Shown: positions 19,441 to 31,679, counted from the stretch's first letter. The stretch is 64,000 nt of DNA from Loripinus fragilis (GCA_964019695.1 OZ026514.1:7998751-8062750); one strand, 5' to 3'. Notes: generated by a model not told the origin, from the sequence alone. A program made the numbers and translations.

Positions 19441-19622
19441 CCTTGGGGTTTCCGACTAAGCGAGTTTCAAACAAGTCTCCTCAGCTACGGAGACTAGCTA
19501 GAAAATTCAAATTTCACCTGTAGCAAGTTTACATATGATACTTTGTAAATAGCGAATAACAAAGGCACTGATCAGACTGCGCGGATGCGCAGGTTGGTCT
19601 GCGCCTGTGCTGTTCGCAAACC
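19441..19622 (+). repeat. Dispersed repeat, CTCCTCAGCTAC family, copy 1
   Basis: It shares TTGGGGTTTCC, GTCTCCTCAGCTAC, GCGAATAACAAAGGC and a GATGCGCAGG segment with 42583-42740. Both copies are in the same orientation. The class is unknown. Confidence 0.65.
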
Positions 19623-20207
19623 CCCGAAGACGGGTTTTCTCACGCCGAGGCCCAATTCAAAGCAGCTCAATTTCCCTTCCCCAGCGAGACATGACATTAT
19701 TCTAATGTACATAAGTATCATTTTGTTTTTATCTTACTGGATTATCCTGATGCATAATTTTGAATAAAAATTGGCAGCTAATAATATTATTCCCCTGGGG
19801 TAAAAATAACTTTACATGAATAAAATTTATTTTACAGCGGTACGGGCTTAGCTACATTCTAAAAGTTCTGAATGCATCGGTCTTGCACTAAACCATTCAT
19901 CAAAACCATAATTTTTTCAAGATAACTCAATGATATTTAGCATATTTTCATAATTCATAACATGTTCTTTCTGATTCTTTGTGTATTTGGTATTCAAACA
20001 TATTCAGGAAACCGCAGTTTGTTTTTGTCTTTCTCAAAATTACCAAATTATAGAAGAACAGTTTCAAGGATACCAAAATGCGTCTTTTGTTTTCCCCAGT
20101 AATGATTTATTGTCTCATTTAGGAAATGTCCATGCTAGCTACACAATATTTGTTTTTAAACAATAGCAGCGTCTAGGGCGAAGATTTGGTCGTTAAAATA
20201 TATTTAA

Positions 20208-20480
20208 AAGTAAAGAAGGACAAAAATCAGGAATCGATACAATCAAATACCACACCTGACCCCCAAGACACCATATGGGAAAGTGACAAAACACAAGAAA
20301 ACATCGCACACAAAAGAACGAAGAGAACAGGCCTTTTCCAACAGGTTATCACTTTCCCAGTAGGTGATAACAAGGCTGCAAGGAACAGACAAGACAGTAT
20401 AATAAAGACAAACGTGAAACATAAATAACAAAAAAGATCCACAAAAGAAGCACCGCCTTGGAACGGTCAGTAAAAAAATA
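20208..20480 (+). repeat. Dispersed repeat R1, copy 3
   Basis: It has the ATCAGGAATCGATACAATCA start and the GATCCACAAAAGAAGCACCG end of R1. Its minus strand has a 71-codon open frame (20227-20442) ending in the same residues (VVFDCIDS) as those of two other copies. Confidence 0.8.
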
Positions 20481-20609
20481 CTGGATGTCAGATGGTGTTA
20501 GTTGTAAGTCGGTGGCTTTGCTGTTGTTTATTTATTGTTTATTATTACTCTCATTGTATGTAGGGGTTTTGTGTTTGGTCCTTGTTTTGTTATGTAGTAC
20601 TTAGTGTTC

Positions 20610-20745
20610 TTTCATCTTGCTGAGGAATACAGGACTAGTTGCCTTCCTTTAATTTTGTTCTTGCTGTTGTGTAGTTGTCAGTGTACTGTGACTCTTCCTC
20701 ACGGTGCGGTGGTTTTGTATTTACACTTTGATTGTGACATAGGGA
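20610..20745 (-). repeat. Dispersed repeat R2, inverted fragment
   Basis: CTCTTCCTCACGGTGCGGTG and surrounding bases are the inverse of the R2 core at 7426. Two more inverted fragments are at 22915-23005 and 24105-24205. Confidence 0.6.
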
Positions 20746-21082
20746 CAGTTAAGCAAAAATTTCCAGCATAAAATTCCTATTATTTTCTTATCTGTCAGTT
20801 TAAACATGTGTTTTGGGTAGCATCATTATAAAGTAACTTAAGGGGAAAAACAATATTTCCAGTTTGTATATTGGCATTATTAATTGTTATACCATGGGTC
20901 GTCCGCCTGTACGCGAAGATTATCCAAAGAGCTATTTAGAGAGGATTATCTTCCTTATAAGTGGCCACCCATGGTAAAACCAGTTTATACCACCTAAACA
21001 TGTGTAGACCTTACACATTACAAGATGTTTTGTTATAAAGTTGACAAGAATTGGATAATTTATAATAGGGATCTATTTTCAG

Positions 21083-21509
21083 ATTAGCGTGGTAACTTTC
21101 AGCACATCAGTTCATGATCAGTTTGCTCTCAACAAGTACCATGACAGGACTTCCCTTCTCGCAGCAATTGCAAAAATACCCTATACGTCTGGAACGACCC
21201 ACACAGACGAAGCGCTGAAATATGTACGCATAAACAGTTTTCTACCGTCCAAAGGTGCTCGCAGCAATGCTACACGTCTTGTTGTGGTGATAACTGACGG
21301 ACAATCATACTCAACAACTAAGACAAAGACGGAGGCAGGGCTACTAAAACAGTTACCTAATATCAAGGTGATCTCTATTGGAATTGGAAGTGGAGTGAGG
21401 CAATCAGAGCTCATTACAATCGCTTCTGATAGTGCACATGCCATTTCTGTAGCTGACTTCAACGCTTTAAACACCATCAAATCTGAGTTGACATTCATCG
21501 CCTGTCAAA
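21083..21509 (+). CDS. Gene 1, vWA-B exon 2 (rest of the domain)
   Basis: It enters in phase 0 after CTATTTTCAG and leaves in phase 1 at CAAA before GTAAGT. It reads ISVVTFSTSVHDQFALNKYH, SLLAAIAKIPYTSGTTHTDE with the MIDAS Thr, RLVVVITDGQS with the MIDAS Asp, LPNIKVISIGIGSGVRQSEL and a closing FIACQ. The single 427-nt exon covers what vWA-A spreads over three exons, with no intron at the two vWA-A positions. With exon 16533 the domain has about 188 residues. It is the best preserved unit for comparison with the truncated domain at 889. Confidence 0.92.
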
Positions 21510-21535
21510 GTAAGTCACACATTTACTATATACAA

Positions 21536-21912
21536 TTATTATATAATCTATAAATAAACATCTTCTGATTGGCCATTGGCATATCAACTCGTGTCAATAA
21601 AACTACATATTGCATGGTTGGCCGGACGTGACCTTGCAAGCCATACGGCATGAGGTAATATTGACTGGCTTACGGGAAATGACGTCAGAACGTCAAGTAA
21701 TTTCGCGTGATCCATCCGTAACGTCAATGTTTTAATGGTCTAAAATAGCAGGAAATGCATAACATACATTTATTATATAATAAAACAATTGTTGACTTAT
21801 TTTTCGGTAGACATGAAGTGTAATTGAACAGTAAACTTAATCATATTGACCTCCGCTCCGCGTCGGTCAATATGACGTTTACTGTTCAATAACACTCCAT
21901 GTCTACCTCAAC
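21536..21912 (+). repeat. ~370-bp repeat, copy 1 (inverse of 44771-45131)
   Basis: It runs from ATCTATAAATAAACATCTTC through GGCTTACGGGAAATGACGTC to a hairpin around ACCTCCGCTCCGCGTCGGT and AACACTCCATGTCTACC. The same sequence is found reversed and complemented at 44771-45131. It starts 27 bp after the vWA-B donor. Confidence 0.85.
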
Positions 21913-23569
21913 ATAAGTCAATAATAGTATAATATAAACTGAAAATCAAAGGACAAAATCAATGTACAAAATCTTGCAAGCATATCAATTCAATTTTTAA
22001 AGAACATTAGTTGAATGTCTAAAGGTGAATAACCACCACAGAAAATATGCAAAATGTATGTTGTGAATCATATGACTAAAAGCCAAGTACAAACAATAAA
22101 TCTAAAATCTAGCAAACATATTATTTCACTTTTTCTTTAAAATATAAACATTGCTGAACCCTTTGTATTCGGGAAACCCCTAAACGAGTTCTTTTGCAAA
22201 TAAAACAGCTAAGACCAGATGAAATGTAGCATAATGCTGTATTTTATCAGGGTCTACATTGTTTGTAAAAATCAAAAGATCTTCAGACAAAAGAATACAA
22301 TATTTTAAAAAAAATAACCTGATACCCCTAGATATATACATGGGCTATTCCAAGTTTATTGCATCAAACCAGAAGAAAAATCCATTAGTATACAAAGGGT
22401 TAAGGAATGTTTACAGGTGTACAACCACATGAAATGTGCAAAATATTTTATATATTTCACTCAAGTCGCACGTTGACTATGCCCTTTTTCTGGCATCTGA
22501 TTGGCCAAACTATAATAGGAAGTGGGATGGTCATGGGCTAAATATGCTTATGTCGTTTTTGCTGTGAACCAATGCCAATACTCAGAAAACGATTAGTGTA
22601 TTGCTTATTTTAAACTCACATTTTCTCTTTATTTGGTAAAAAAATTTGTGTGACTGTAAACAATAAATAATCTAGATCCATATTGCATTTGCAAGCAGCA
22701 AACGCTTATATGAGCTTGGGCATCTGCACAACCTCGTTGCTCACAAACGCAAACTAAAAAGGCTCATGCTAAACTAGACATTTACTCTAGTGGATAGCAT
22801 ACCATTAAGATTTCAAAAAACTCTACGCATTATATGCAATATATCATAACATAATTGGAAATAATTTTAATTCTAGAGTAAATTAATTAATAGTATACGA
22901 TTTAATTGTTTTCCTGATGCCCTGTGACTGTAGATGTTCTAAGCTCTTCCTCATGGTGCTGTGGGTTGGACCGCAGTGTGTAAATGTAGTATTTTCTGAT
23001 TATACTTAACTTACTTTTTTTCTTCGGATGTGCATTTTGAAAATAATGCAAAACATTGAATTAAATATGTAAAAAAACACCTTGAGGTCAGTGTATGGAG
23101 CATTCGTTTATTGTAAATGGTTTCATTTTAAACAAAAATGACCACATATCTAAGAAGAATTATTTGGAAAACAGAATCCTTGTTTTCAGCCCTCTGTTAC
23201 AATAGGTTAATGCATTATACTTATGTTATTACATATAACTGCCACCTTTAATATAGCCACATCAAAATAGTAAGCATGAGGTCAGTTTGTGTAAAAAACG
23301 AATATAATAGTTATGATACTCTACAATCATAACAGGCAATGAATACATATGTATAAACAGTTTTTATTTAATATTAACTAACGCAAACAAATACAAACTA
23401 TATAGGAAAGCTGATCCAGGTTATGAGTTTTCTCGTTTATATCTAGATTTGCATATTTTAAACCGTCTTACTAGGAGCAAAATAAATATCAGATAATTTT
23501 CGATGTCACTATATTTTTTTGTTACGAGTGTATTTACATTTGATTTTAAGCAACATCTTTATCTTTTAG
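21913..23569. other. Intron between vWA-B and vWA-C
   Basis: Apart from hairpin fragments near 22190-22265 (AAGACCAGATGAAATG with its inverse) and an R2 fragment at 22915-23005, I see nothing definite. The sequence is very AT-rich. Confidence 0.5.
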
Positions 23570-23818
23570 CTTGTGGATTCATTTCAAAAGCTGATATAGT
23601 GTTTATTCTGGATGCTTCTTCAAGTGAAGGCTCTCTTAACTTCCAAAAACAACTGGACTTTATAGCCAGAGTTGTCAACGATTTCCAAATTGGCGTGAAC
23701 AATGTGCAGATAGGTGTACTCACATTCTCAGATGATGTTCACAAAGAATTCTATCTGAATACATACAACAGTAAATCAGCCATTCTCAGTGCCATCCAAA
23801 GAATAGCATATATTCAAG
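23570..23818 (+). CDS. Gene 1, vWA-C exon 1 with MIDAS motif
   Basis: It enters in phase 1 after TATCTTTTAG and leaves in phase 1 at CAAG before GTAAGC. The product is (T)CGFISKADIVFILDASSSEG, SLNFQKQLDFIARVVNDFQI, NNVQIGVLTFSDDVHKEFYL and SAILSAIQRIAYIQ. The MIDAS triad is DASSS, which keeps the DxSxS residues. The intron falls after IQG, a third position not used in vWA-A or vWA-B. An ATG-started frame at 23503 reads through the acceptor, but its first 22 codons have no support. Confidence 0.9.
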
Positions 23819-23864
23819 GTAAGCAAGGATACACTTGTGGTTGATAACACATGGTGAGCTGGCC

Positions 23865-24081
23865 TCGAGGTTATAAAACTTTTTTATGCTGAACTCAACT
23901 TTGCATGACATTTATCATGCTCATAAATGTTAAATTTTTTACATTTATTAGCAGGATAAATACATTATATGAGAGCTTAATATCAAGAAATACCAATCTT
24001 TTTCAGCGTTATAGTTTTTATGAGCATTTGAAAGTTTATGCTCAGTTGAGTTGAGCATGAAAAAAGTTTATAACCTCGGGG
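23865..24081. mobile_element. Fold-back element, TIR GAGGTTATAAAACTT, copy 1
   Basis: The left end CGAGGTTATAAAACTTTTTT and right end AAAAAAGTTTATAACCTCG are inverse, as are TGCTGAACTCAACT and AGTTGAGTTGAGCA. A second copy is at 38381-38612. Confidence 0.75.
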
Positions 24082-24627
24082 TCTGTTTGATTTACTTTAA
24101 TTGCCTTTTGGTTTCATGTGACTGTTAGTGTACTGCGTCTCTTCCTCATGGCACCATTGTGTAATTGTGGTATTTCCTGGTCATTATCCCTAAATTATGG
24201 AGACGTGTAATATCAAGCCAATGAAATAAGTAATCCTGAATTATTTTGCTTTAGTGCTGTATCACTAATGAATCCATGCTCTGAATAGCAAGTGTGTAAT
24301 GATATAGAAATATAGACTGGCACTCATCACAAAGGCAACTGTTGAAGATTCATGCAAGCATTAACAGTCTCATCAGAGCCTTTGTTCTTTTAAACACACA
24401 AACTGAAAAGGCGATATTTCCATGAAAGGCGTACAAATAAAAACCCTGTGCACTTTACACAGGTATTATGTTTTGTACATTTCATATTGTCTTGTTAGAG
24501 CAAAACAGAACTATTATATGCATTTAAAGATGTTTTGAACAAATCACAACGGGTACCATAGCTGAAAAGGATAAAAAGACATAGTCAGGTATCATATCTA
24601 AAGATGAATTTTTTTATATTTCAACAG

Positions 24628-24942
24628 GTTTAACAAATACAGATAAAGCTTTAGCATACGCCAGAACGAATATGTTTACAGCAGCCAATGGCGATCGTGG
24701 CGATGCTAATAACTTTGTGATTATTCTTACTGATGGCTCCTCCTCCAACTTTAACCGTACTCTTCAAGAAGCAACCCTTCTGAAACAACTAAATACAGCT
24801 GTACTAGCTATTGGTATTGGAACTAGTATAAACAAACCGGAGTTAAATGGGATTGGTTCAGATAGTAAACACGTGTTTGAGGTGTCTAGCTTTGATGCAC
24901 TGAGGACTCTTAAGACAGACATTAAGGCTGCTGCTTGTGAAG
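24628..24942 (+). CDS. Gene 1, vWA-C exon 2 (domain end)
   Basis: It enters in phase 1 after ATTTCAACAG and leaves in phase 1 at GAAG before GTAATA. The product is GLTNTDKALAYARTNMFTAA (MIDAS Thr in TNTD), NNFVIILTDGSSSNFNRTLQ, LNTAVLAIGIGTSINKPEL, HVFEVSSFDALRTLKTDIKA and ends AACE. All MIDAS residues are present, so the domain could bind metal. Unlike the others it ends directly before the Thr-rich tail. The domain totals about 188 residues. Confidence 0.9.
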
Positions 24943-25365
24943 GTAATAAAGTACATTCATTATTTTATATTTTAGTTCTCCATATTAATAGTAAATAGCA
25001 ACTCGATTACAGTGAATACCATAACTATCTTTTTGAACTGTGATGTCGGGAAAACAGTTGTTGTTTCATGAGGTCGAAGCACAAGTAGATATTCTAAAGT
25101 TTCATCAAATGTTATGAAGAAAGAATAAGAATTCTCCTACATAAGGTACGCTAAGAGTAGAGTAGAGTTGACAGACAAACAGAAGGACACTTTGTAACTT
25201 GCATGACATGTTTCTTGTCCTAATGAAGGTAATACCAAAAGCGATGATCAAATACCAACATTTGTTGTAAATAAAGCACATCTTATTTTAATGTCGGTTG
25301 CAAGCTATGGTAATAACCACCTGTGGCCTGATATTAATTCAATATGTTATAAATCATGGTGCTCT

Positions 25366-25540
25366 AAGATATCTTACGACATGATAGCTATAACACTTGT
25401 AAAGCATAGCTGAAAATAATCCTATGCCCTGGCTGGGAATCAATCATGGGCCTCCAAGTACAAGACCAATGCTCTAACCACTGAGCGAAAGAGTTGACTC
25501 TCTGATGCAGTTGTCAGAGATTGATTATATTCTTGAAGCT
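25366..25540 (-). mobile_element. tRNA-derived SINE, copy 1
   Basis: On the minus strand a box A-like CTCAGTGGTTAGAGCATTGG is followed about 30 bp later by a box B-like ATTGATTCCCAGCC, as in tRNA-headed SINEs. The second copy at 27335-27507 is better preserved. It is not a functional tRNA: the acceptor stem and CCA-side pairing are absent. Confidence 0.7.
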
Positions 25541-25689
25541 ATTAGTCAGAGACCAAAGTAGAAAAAATGCTAACCCTTGCACCCAACAGGTATACAGCTG
25601 GATTTTGTATGGTTGCAAAGTCATTTCTATGGTGTATCTGAAACCACTGTATAGCAGACTTGATCAACTTGCATAATGCCAGAGCAGTC

Positions 25690-25921
25690 AACGGTACTTC
25701 TTTTATGGATCTTTTATGTTTTTGTTCTGGCTTGTGTTTGCTATGTCTTTGTGCGCGTCTGTTTATATGTGCTTTGTGGTCACCTGCTGGGAAAGGGCTG
25801 ACCTCTTGGCTCTCGTTTGTGGTGACTGCTAAGAGTTTGTCACTTTCCCATTGGTATCCTGGGTCAGGTGTGGTACTTGATTGTATCGATTCCTGATCTT
25901 TGCACCCTTACTTACTTTCTA
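25690..25921 (-). repeat. Dispersed repeat R1, inverted copy 4
   Basis: It is the inverse of the R1 copies at 5463 and 30805. Read on the plus strand it has an open frame ending SHWYPGSGVVLDCIDS (stop TGA at 25894-25896) that is almost the same as the minus-strand frame of 30826-31017. Confidence 0.85.
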
Positions 25922-27334
25922 CGGAAGCCCAGCAAGAAAATGTCAAAATATTATTTTTCAAAATGTCATATATTTTTTATCAAAAAAGTTCGAGATTGAA
26001 AAATATTGAGTTAATATAATAAAACAACATCGGAGTATACCTCAGAGGCAGTGGTGGTCATCTGAGAATACTGCTTATTGATTTTTAAAGCATGCAGATA
26101 AGGGCATACAGATTTTGAAATTAAATTTGTGGATTTATTTGCTTCAAATCTCATTAAAACTTCATTGATTGCCCAAAACTGTATTTAACAAATATTTATA
26201 TATCGCTTGGAAGCATATCTAGTAAAAAAAATTGCTTGCTTACTTATTCACTTTTATCCTCCCGCTGCAGTGGTCTGAATTGCATATTTCTTTACATAAA
26301 AAATTAAATTTTAAATTGAAAGCGTTTCAACACTGCATACATTTAGACAGACGTTTGGGACATAATTTAAAACAATTAATCGTATCTTATATCGCAAACT
26401 AGAAAACGTAGCTGAAAAGTAAAAATATGAAACCATGATAAGTTGATACAAAGTAATTTAGTCTATGCCAGCTGGTGCGTAGTTAAATACTATGGACAAC
26501 TTAAGAGCAGTCAAACACATAAATGAAATTTATCTTTAAAAGGATTTTTATCTTCCATATTTACAACAATTTTGAAATAGAGGGTCATTGTAGGGACCAA
26601 GGGGATTTTTATCTACTGAAAACAATAATTTCGTTAAACAGTGGTAAAATAAAGATGAAAAACTGGTATAACTATTATCAAATCATCATATCACCATGAA
26701 CAACCTGTCTGTTTCCGTCTGAGTTGCAAAAATGTAACCGCATAGTATTTGTAAAGAAAAAAATGTTCCTAGAATGATTATTTTGGCGCACAAATGACTG
26801 CCCATACTTTTAAATGCATTTAATTGTGTATTATTGTATTATTGGAGAGACAAAAGGCTTCTCATACCCGTCCTCCAGATAAGAGTGCGTAATGGAAAAT
26901 TATTTTTAATATATCTCAACCAAAACATATGTTGTGGGTACTGAAATGATCCTATTAAATGTGACTGTTCTTTTGAAGACCAAAACACACTCTTTAACTT
27001 ATTGATTTAGGAAATATCACAATTTCTATATGCCATGAAAGATTGCTTAACTTGACCTATGTGGCTTTCAAAAATGCATTTTCTGCGAAATGCAATTCTG
27101 GTCGCATTGTTATACAATGGTTTATTATCAGGCACTATTTAGACTATCAGTATTCAAAACTCCAGTTGTATACCTTTTGGGTGCAAAAAATGTGTATTTT
27201 TGCATGATACGCGACTTTGGTTCCCCTACTATATGCAAAATCTACTTTGTACAGTATATATATGAAAAGTAAGAGTGCTGGCCGATAACACTCGCCCGAT
27301 CCTTTTTAGGCAAAATAATGTCCTGGATGAGCCA
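25922..27334. other. Intron after vWA-C, middle part
   Basis: AT-rich DNA without recognisable exons. A GTACTGAAATGATCC-type hairpin (26933-26992) is the only repeat I can name. The 60-codon frame at 27090-27272 has no support. Confidence 0.5.
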
Positions 27335-27507
27335 CCTTCTTACGACATGACAGCTATATCAATTGTAAAACAAAGCTGAAAATATTCCTGCGCCCTGGCT
27401 GGGAATCGATCCCAGGTTGCCCATGTACAAGACCAATGCTCTTACCACTGAGACAAAGAGTCGACTCTCTGACGCAGTTGTCAGAGACTGAAAATATTCT
27501 AGAAACT
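27335..27507 (-). mobile_element. tRNA-derived SINE, copy 2
   Basis: On the minus strand TCTCAGTGGTAAGAGCATTG (box A) is followed by GGGATCGATTCCCAGCCAG (box B with its stem). The body beyond box B reaches GTCATGTCGTAAG and is shared with the copy at 25366. GAGTGCTGGCC...ATAACAC occurs both before (27277) and after (27542) the element, which suggests a duplicated flank. Short minus- and plus-strand frames here are incidental. Confidence 0.75.
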
Positions 27508-28971
27508 ATGCGAAATCTACTTAGTAAAGCAAATAAGGTGAGAGTGCTGGCCCATAACACATATAGGAAAAAGCTTCAAAGCGATAAAAACGAAATTGTT
27601 GGCAAATCAAAACGAATTTGCTACCAAACTGTATGTTTTATTTTTAGAATGATAACGGATATTCCAAAAGAAATTGTTATATGTATTATAAATTAAGTGG
27701 CAAGCGATTGGAAATCTAAAACAAGACTGGTTTCTGGTTGTGCGATAGGCATAGAAACAACTACTGTCTGTTACTAACACTGAAAATATAATTCATATCA
27801 TTAAAAGGTAAATAAATATCATATTATTACAATAATAAAGATATTAATTTATTCAGTTCTGGTGTTTATTTTTTTCACCGTTTGGTCTTTGATTTATGAA
27901 ATTATTCTGTTTCTTATAGAACAAATATTGGAAAATATGAACATTGATACATTCCTTGCTAGCATATGCTAGTCTAATTTAGGCTTCCTTACCAAATCAT
28001 TTCATGAAAAAGTGATCCAAGATTTGCTCTAAAAGTGATTTTGAAGGAAAGAGGATAGAATTTGAATAGACATGAAATTCATTTGTATTATAAAAGAAAA
28101 AGAGCATTTTTTTTATATCTGATTGGAAAAAGTATAAACAGTAATTATGTTTCCGCTAAAATGAGCATTTTGTTTCTGACACAAATAATCAAACATCTTT
28201 TGATACAATGGATATAAACATCTATTAGAATAATGGCAGTAAAACACTAAATTGTTTATCATGGAAAAGAAAATACACCAATTCTGGTTTTGTTGATGAC
28301 GTTCAAAATATGACTAATAACATGTCGATTTTCTCTGTGGATTTCTATTTTTTTTTATCTTTTACACTTGATCATAGTTCCAGTTAAACAAAGATTTTGA
28401 AGGTAAACTTTTGATTGTTTTCGTACCTATAAGCTTAAACATATGGTTTGGGTGCTCAAAGGAACCAACTCAATTAGTATCCACAACAGTTGTTTTGGTT
28501 TAAAGCTGCATAATCTGTAACTTTTGATATTTTCATTTTAAAAATAATGTTTCTATTTTTCAAGAACACAGTAAAAATACTAAAATTCAGGTATACATTT
28601 TACCTTTTTCGTAATAATTAACAAATTATTAGTGCCAAAACAACAGCATTTTTGTTAAAAATTAACTGCCTAGAATTATTGGAGGGACGCAAATAATTAC
28701 AAATAAGAGAAAATACACCTGTTTTTATAAGATAATTCACTTTTTCATGCAGTTTTCAACTGTAGACATTAGATTTCTTGTGACAACATAACTTTATTCT
28801 ACTTTTGCAAATGATTTAAAAAGAATTTTTTTTTCGAAAAATGTTCATAGTTACAGAGTATGCAGCTTTAAGAATAAAACAATAATTTTCAATTACATTC
28901 TCCTATCTGAAGTCCTGCTTGATACAATAAGACCTTGGCACAATTGACACCTTTATGATTTATTACTTCAG
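27508..28971. other. Intron before the Thr-rich exons
   Basis: AT-rich and without clear repeats, except a hairpin fragment at about 28430-28500. I looked for small phase 1-1 exons of the type seen downstream and found none I could support. Confidence 0.45.
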
Positions 28972-29109
28972 AAGTCACAACACCACCTCCCACACTTTCA
29001 TCTACAACAACAACGTCGACAACTTCTTCAACATCAACAACAACATCCACTACTACTTCAACAACAACTACGCCTGCACCAACTACGACAACAACAACTC
29101 CTGCTCCAA
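28972..29109 (+). CDS. Gene 1, Thr/Ser/Pro-rich mucin-like exon
   Basis: It enters in phase 1 after TTATTACTTCAG and leaves in phase 1 at CCAA before GTAAGT. The 46 residues begin EVTTPPPTLSS, continue almost only with Thr and Ser, and end with TTPAP repeats. Such segments are usually heavily O-glycosylated and act as stiff extracellular stalks; that role is inferred from composition. The ACA/ACT/ACG codon mix shows it is not a simple one-codon expansion, though it is repetitive and may vary in length between alleles. Confidence 0.85.
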
Positions 29110-29172
29110 GTAAGTTGTTTTAACTTTTAAAGGGCTCCGAAATATGCAGCGGACTATAAGCATCTATCATGA

Positions 29173-29289
29173 GTGTGAGGGTAGGATAGAAGAATCCGTC
29201 CCGAGGATCGCCGTTTGGCATCACGAAGCTTGCCTAGTAATGACAATCGGTGATCCCGAGGGACGGATTTTTCTATCCTAACCTCACAC
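29173..29289. repeat. Hairpin element GTGTGAGGGTAGGATAGA
   Basis: The left arm GTGTGAGGGTAGGATAGAAG and ATCCGTCCCGAGGATC are mirrored by GATCCCGAGGGACGGAT and TCTATCCTAACCTCACAC. The loop is about 30 bp. It starts 64 bp after the Thr-rich exon. Confidence 0.8.
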
Positions 29290-30804
29290 GAATAATGGAT
29301 TCTTTCTTTTGCTCTCCATTTTTTTTATTCAAAAATAAGCTTCTAGAAGTCCCTTAATACGCTAAGATACAATTTCACATGATGACGTCATTTTCACAAA
29401 TGAATGACGTCACTTGACGACAATGTGCGTGAGTTCCAATACAACCAATGTATGAAGCCCTCACGTGACAGCCTTGGTAAGATAGCATGGGTTAGATAAG
29501 ATTTTCTATCCCAGTGTAAAATCTCAGATATCCTTATGCGGTGTGCAAGAAGATATTTTCTTCTATTTTTTCCTTTGGTTTCTCTAAAGATGTTTATACT
29601 TGATAGAAAATTTGAATTGTCAGCTGATTTGTAAATTCCAGTTTATATAAAACTAAGATATACCAAACTGATGCTAGCTGCATGTATATGATTGAAGCTG
29701 AAAGGGTACACAGATGCTTATTTAACTACATGTATAAATACCATATGGGTGGCAATAAAAAACGTCAATACTTTCGACATATGCAGAACAAAAATAGTAA
29801 GAAACAGAGTTTTCGATTGACATTTGTCGCTAAACTTGCGACAAATGACAATGGAAAAAACTGTTCCTAGCGATTTTTTATCACATACGTCAATTGTTTA
29901 GAGCATTGTCGATTGCTGCCTATCCAGTGTGATTTTACTTATGTTTTTCTAGGTATATCAACAATACGTATAATAAGTGAACCCCAAAGGGGCTAATGTA
30001 AAGTTTTCTTTTGATAGTTATCAGAAAACCCGATTTTGGGGCTTAAACTTCTATTGCTTTTGTGTCCTCATTTGATGGAAAACTTAACAAAACTATACAC
30101 TAGCTTTCCACAAACAATATAATACATGTAGTAGAAAGTGGCGTCATTTTAATTATTTCATCACTTATGTTATACCACCTGTAATTATATGAAAGTGGGC
30201 CAATAGAGAATCGCCATTCAAATGTAGTTTTGTCATTAGTGACCAGAAATTGTATGTTGGCAGGGCACCAGCGACCAATAAGAGTGGGTACATTCAAGTT
30301 AATGTGAAGTCATAGTAGTTAAGATTGTTTTAAGAATATAACGTTACATCCCAATAGCATACTTGGATGTACGGAGAACGAAATTTGATACGTTTAACGT
30401 CTATATCTGATATATTATCTTATAATATGTTATAAGAAGTGTTCAGATATTGTGTGAATTACTTGTGGAAGCTCAAAGCGCAGTGAAACTAAGCAGATAT
30501 TGGCAGATTAGGCAGTCCTAACAGACAATGATACAAATACTTTTGTACAGAAGGTACAAAGAATACAACTTCTACGCTAGTATAGTGGTCACAGATCCGG
30601 ATGCTATCATACAATCAAAGTTTTGCATCAAATGTATAAAACAATGCATACACTTGTTTTCCACAACATTATTATCGCAAGTTATTTCAATAATACTGGG
30701 TTATCACTCTTACGTGTTTCATTTAGTTTAGCAAGGGTTAACAAAATGCGCTAATATAATCATTTAACCACATGGAGTTTTCTTTGGTGTCACAATACAT
30801 ATAA
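29290..30804. other. Intron, no recognised content
   Basis: The intron continues. Short frames at 29682-29870, 30100-30297 and 30528-30731 show no domain, no splice support and no shared phase with gene 1. Confidence 0.5.
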
Positions 30805-31075
30805 AAGTAAGAATGGGTGCAAAGATCAGGAATCGATACAATCAAGTACCACACCTGACCCAGGATACCAATGGGAAGTTGACAAACTCACAGCAGACAC
30901 CACAAACGAGAGCCAAGAGGTCAGCCCTTTCCCAGCAGGTGACCACAAAGCACATATAAACAGACGTGCACAAAGACATAGCAAACACAAGACAGAACAA
31001 AAACATAAAAAATCCACAAAAGAAGTACCGCCTTGGAACGGTCAGTAAAATATTTTACATGCGGGCTTAAACTGG
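30805..31075 (+). repeat. Dispersed repeat R1, copy 5
   Basis: A complete copy from AAGTAAGAATGGGTGCAAAG to the GAACGGTCAGTAAA end. Its minus strand has a 63-codon open frame (30826-31017). Partial copies follow at 31680-31770 and, as a short fragment, at about 31945-31970. Confidence 0.85.
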
Positions 31076-31203
31076 TTTAACGGTTTAAAACCAATTTAAA
31101 ATAAAAATCTATTACTTCAAATGTATTTGGCTCCGAAAAGAACGGTTCATAAAAATTAAAATCACCAGACCGTACAGCATTCTTTGTCTTTTTCATATTT
31201 CAG

Positions 31204-31242
31204 CAACAAGTATGACGACAACGACAGAGGAGGTTTCAATAT
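31204..31242 (+). CDS. Gene 1, 39-nt Thr-rich tail exon
   Basis: It enters in phase 1 after CATATTTCAG and leaves in phase 1 before GTAAGT. It encodes (T)TSMTTTTEEVSI, a continuation of the Thr-rich tail with two acidic residues. Support is from splice signals, phase and composition only. Confidence 0.65.
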
Positions 31243-31679
31243 GTAAGTAGTTTCATTTGACTTATAACTTTTAGAATTTTTGATTGTTTGTATCAAGATG
31301 TAAACCCTGACTCAAGTATGCTTCAGTAATGTTTGGCCTTTCTCAAAAGACAGGGAATGAAATAAGAAAGACCTGATATATAGGAGCAATAGGAAACACC
31401 TACACTAAAGGTATACAACGGTAAAATGCGAAAACATAAAACCTGTGCCCATTAGCACAGGTTTTATATTTTGAACATTCTTCGTAGTTGTAAAAAAATA
31501 GAACAATCACAAGATCTTGTTTTAAGATATGCTGACAGATCATTTTTGAGTGCATCTGGTTTCCACTGTACTACTACCATTTGATCAAAGTAGTCCCTCC
31601 TTGTATATCCAAGATCTGATTCCACGGAAATCGTAGGAGTTCCTAAAGTAAATAAAAGGCTTATCACACTTGATGTCAA

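Noticed and set aside
27373..27475. tRNA gene on the minus strand
   Set aside because: Box A and box B are present, but there is no paired acceptor stem and a related copy with the same extra body occurs at 25366, so it is a SINE.
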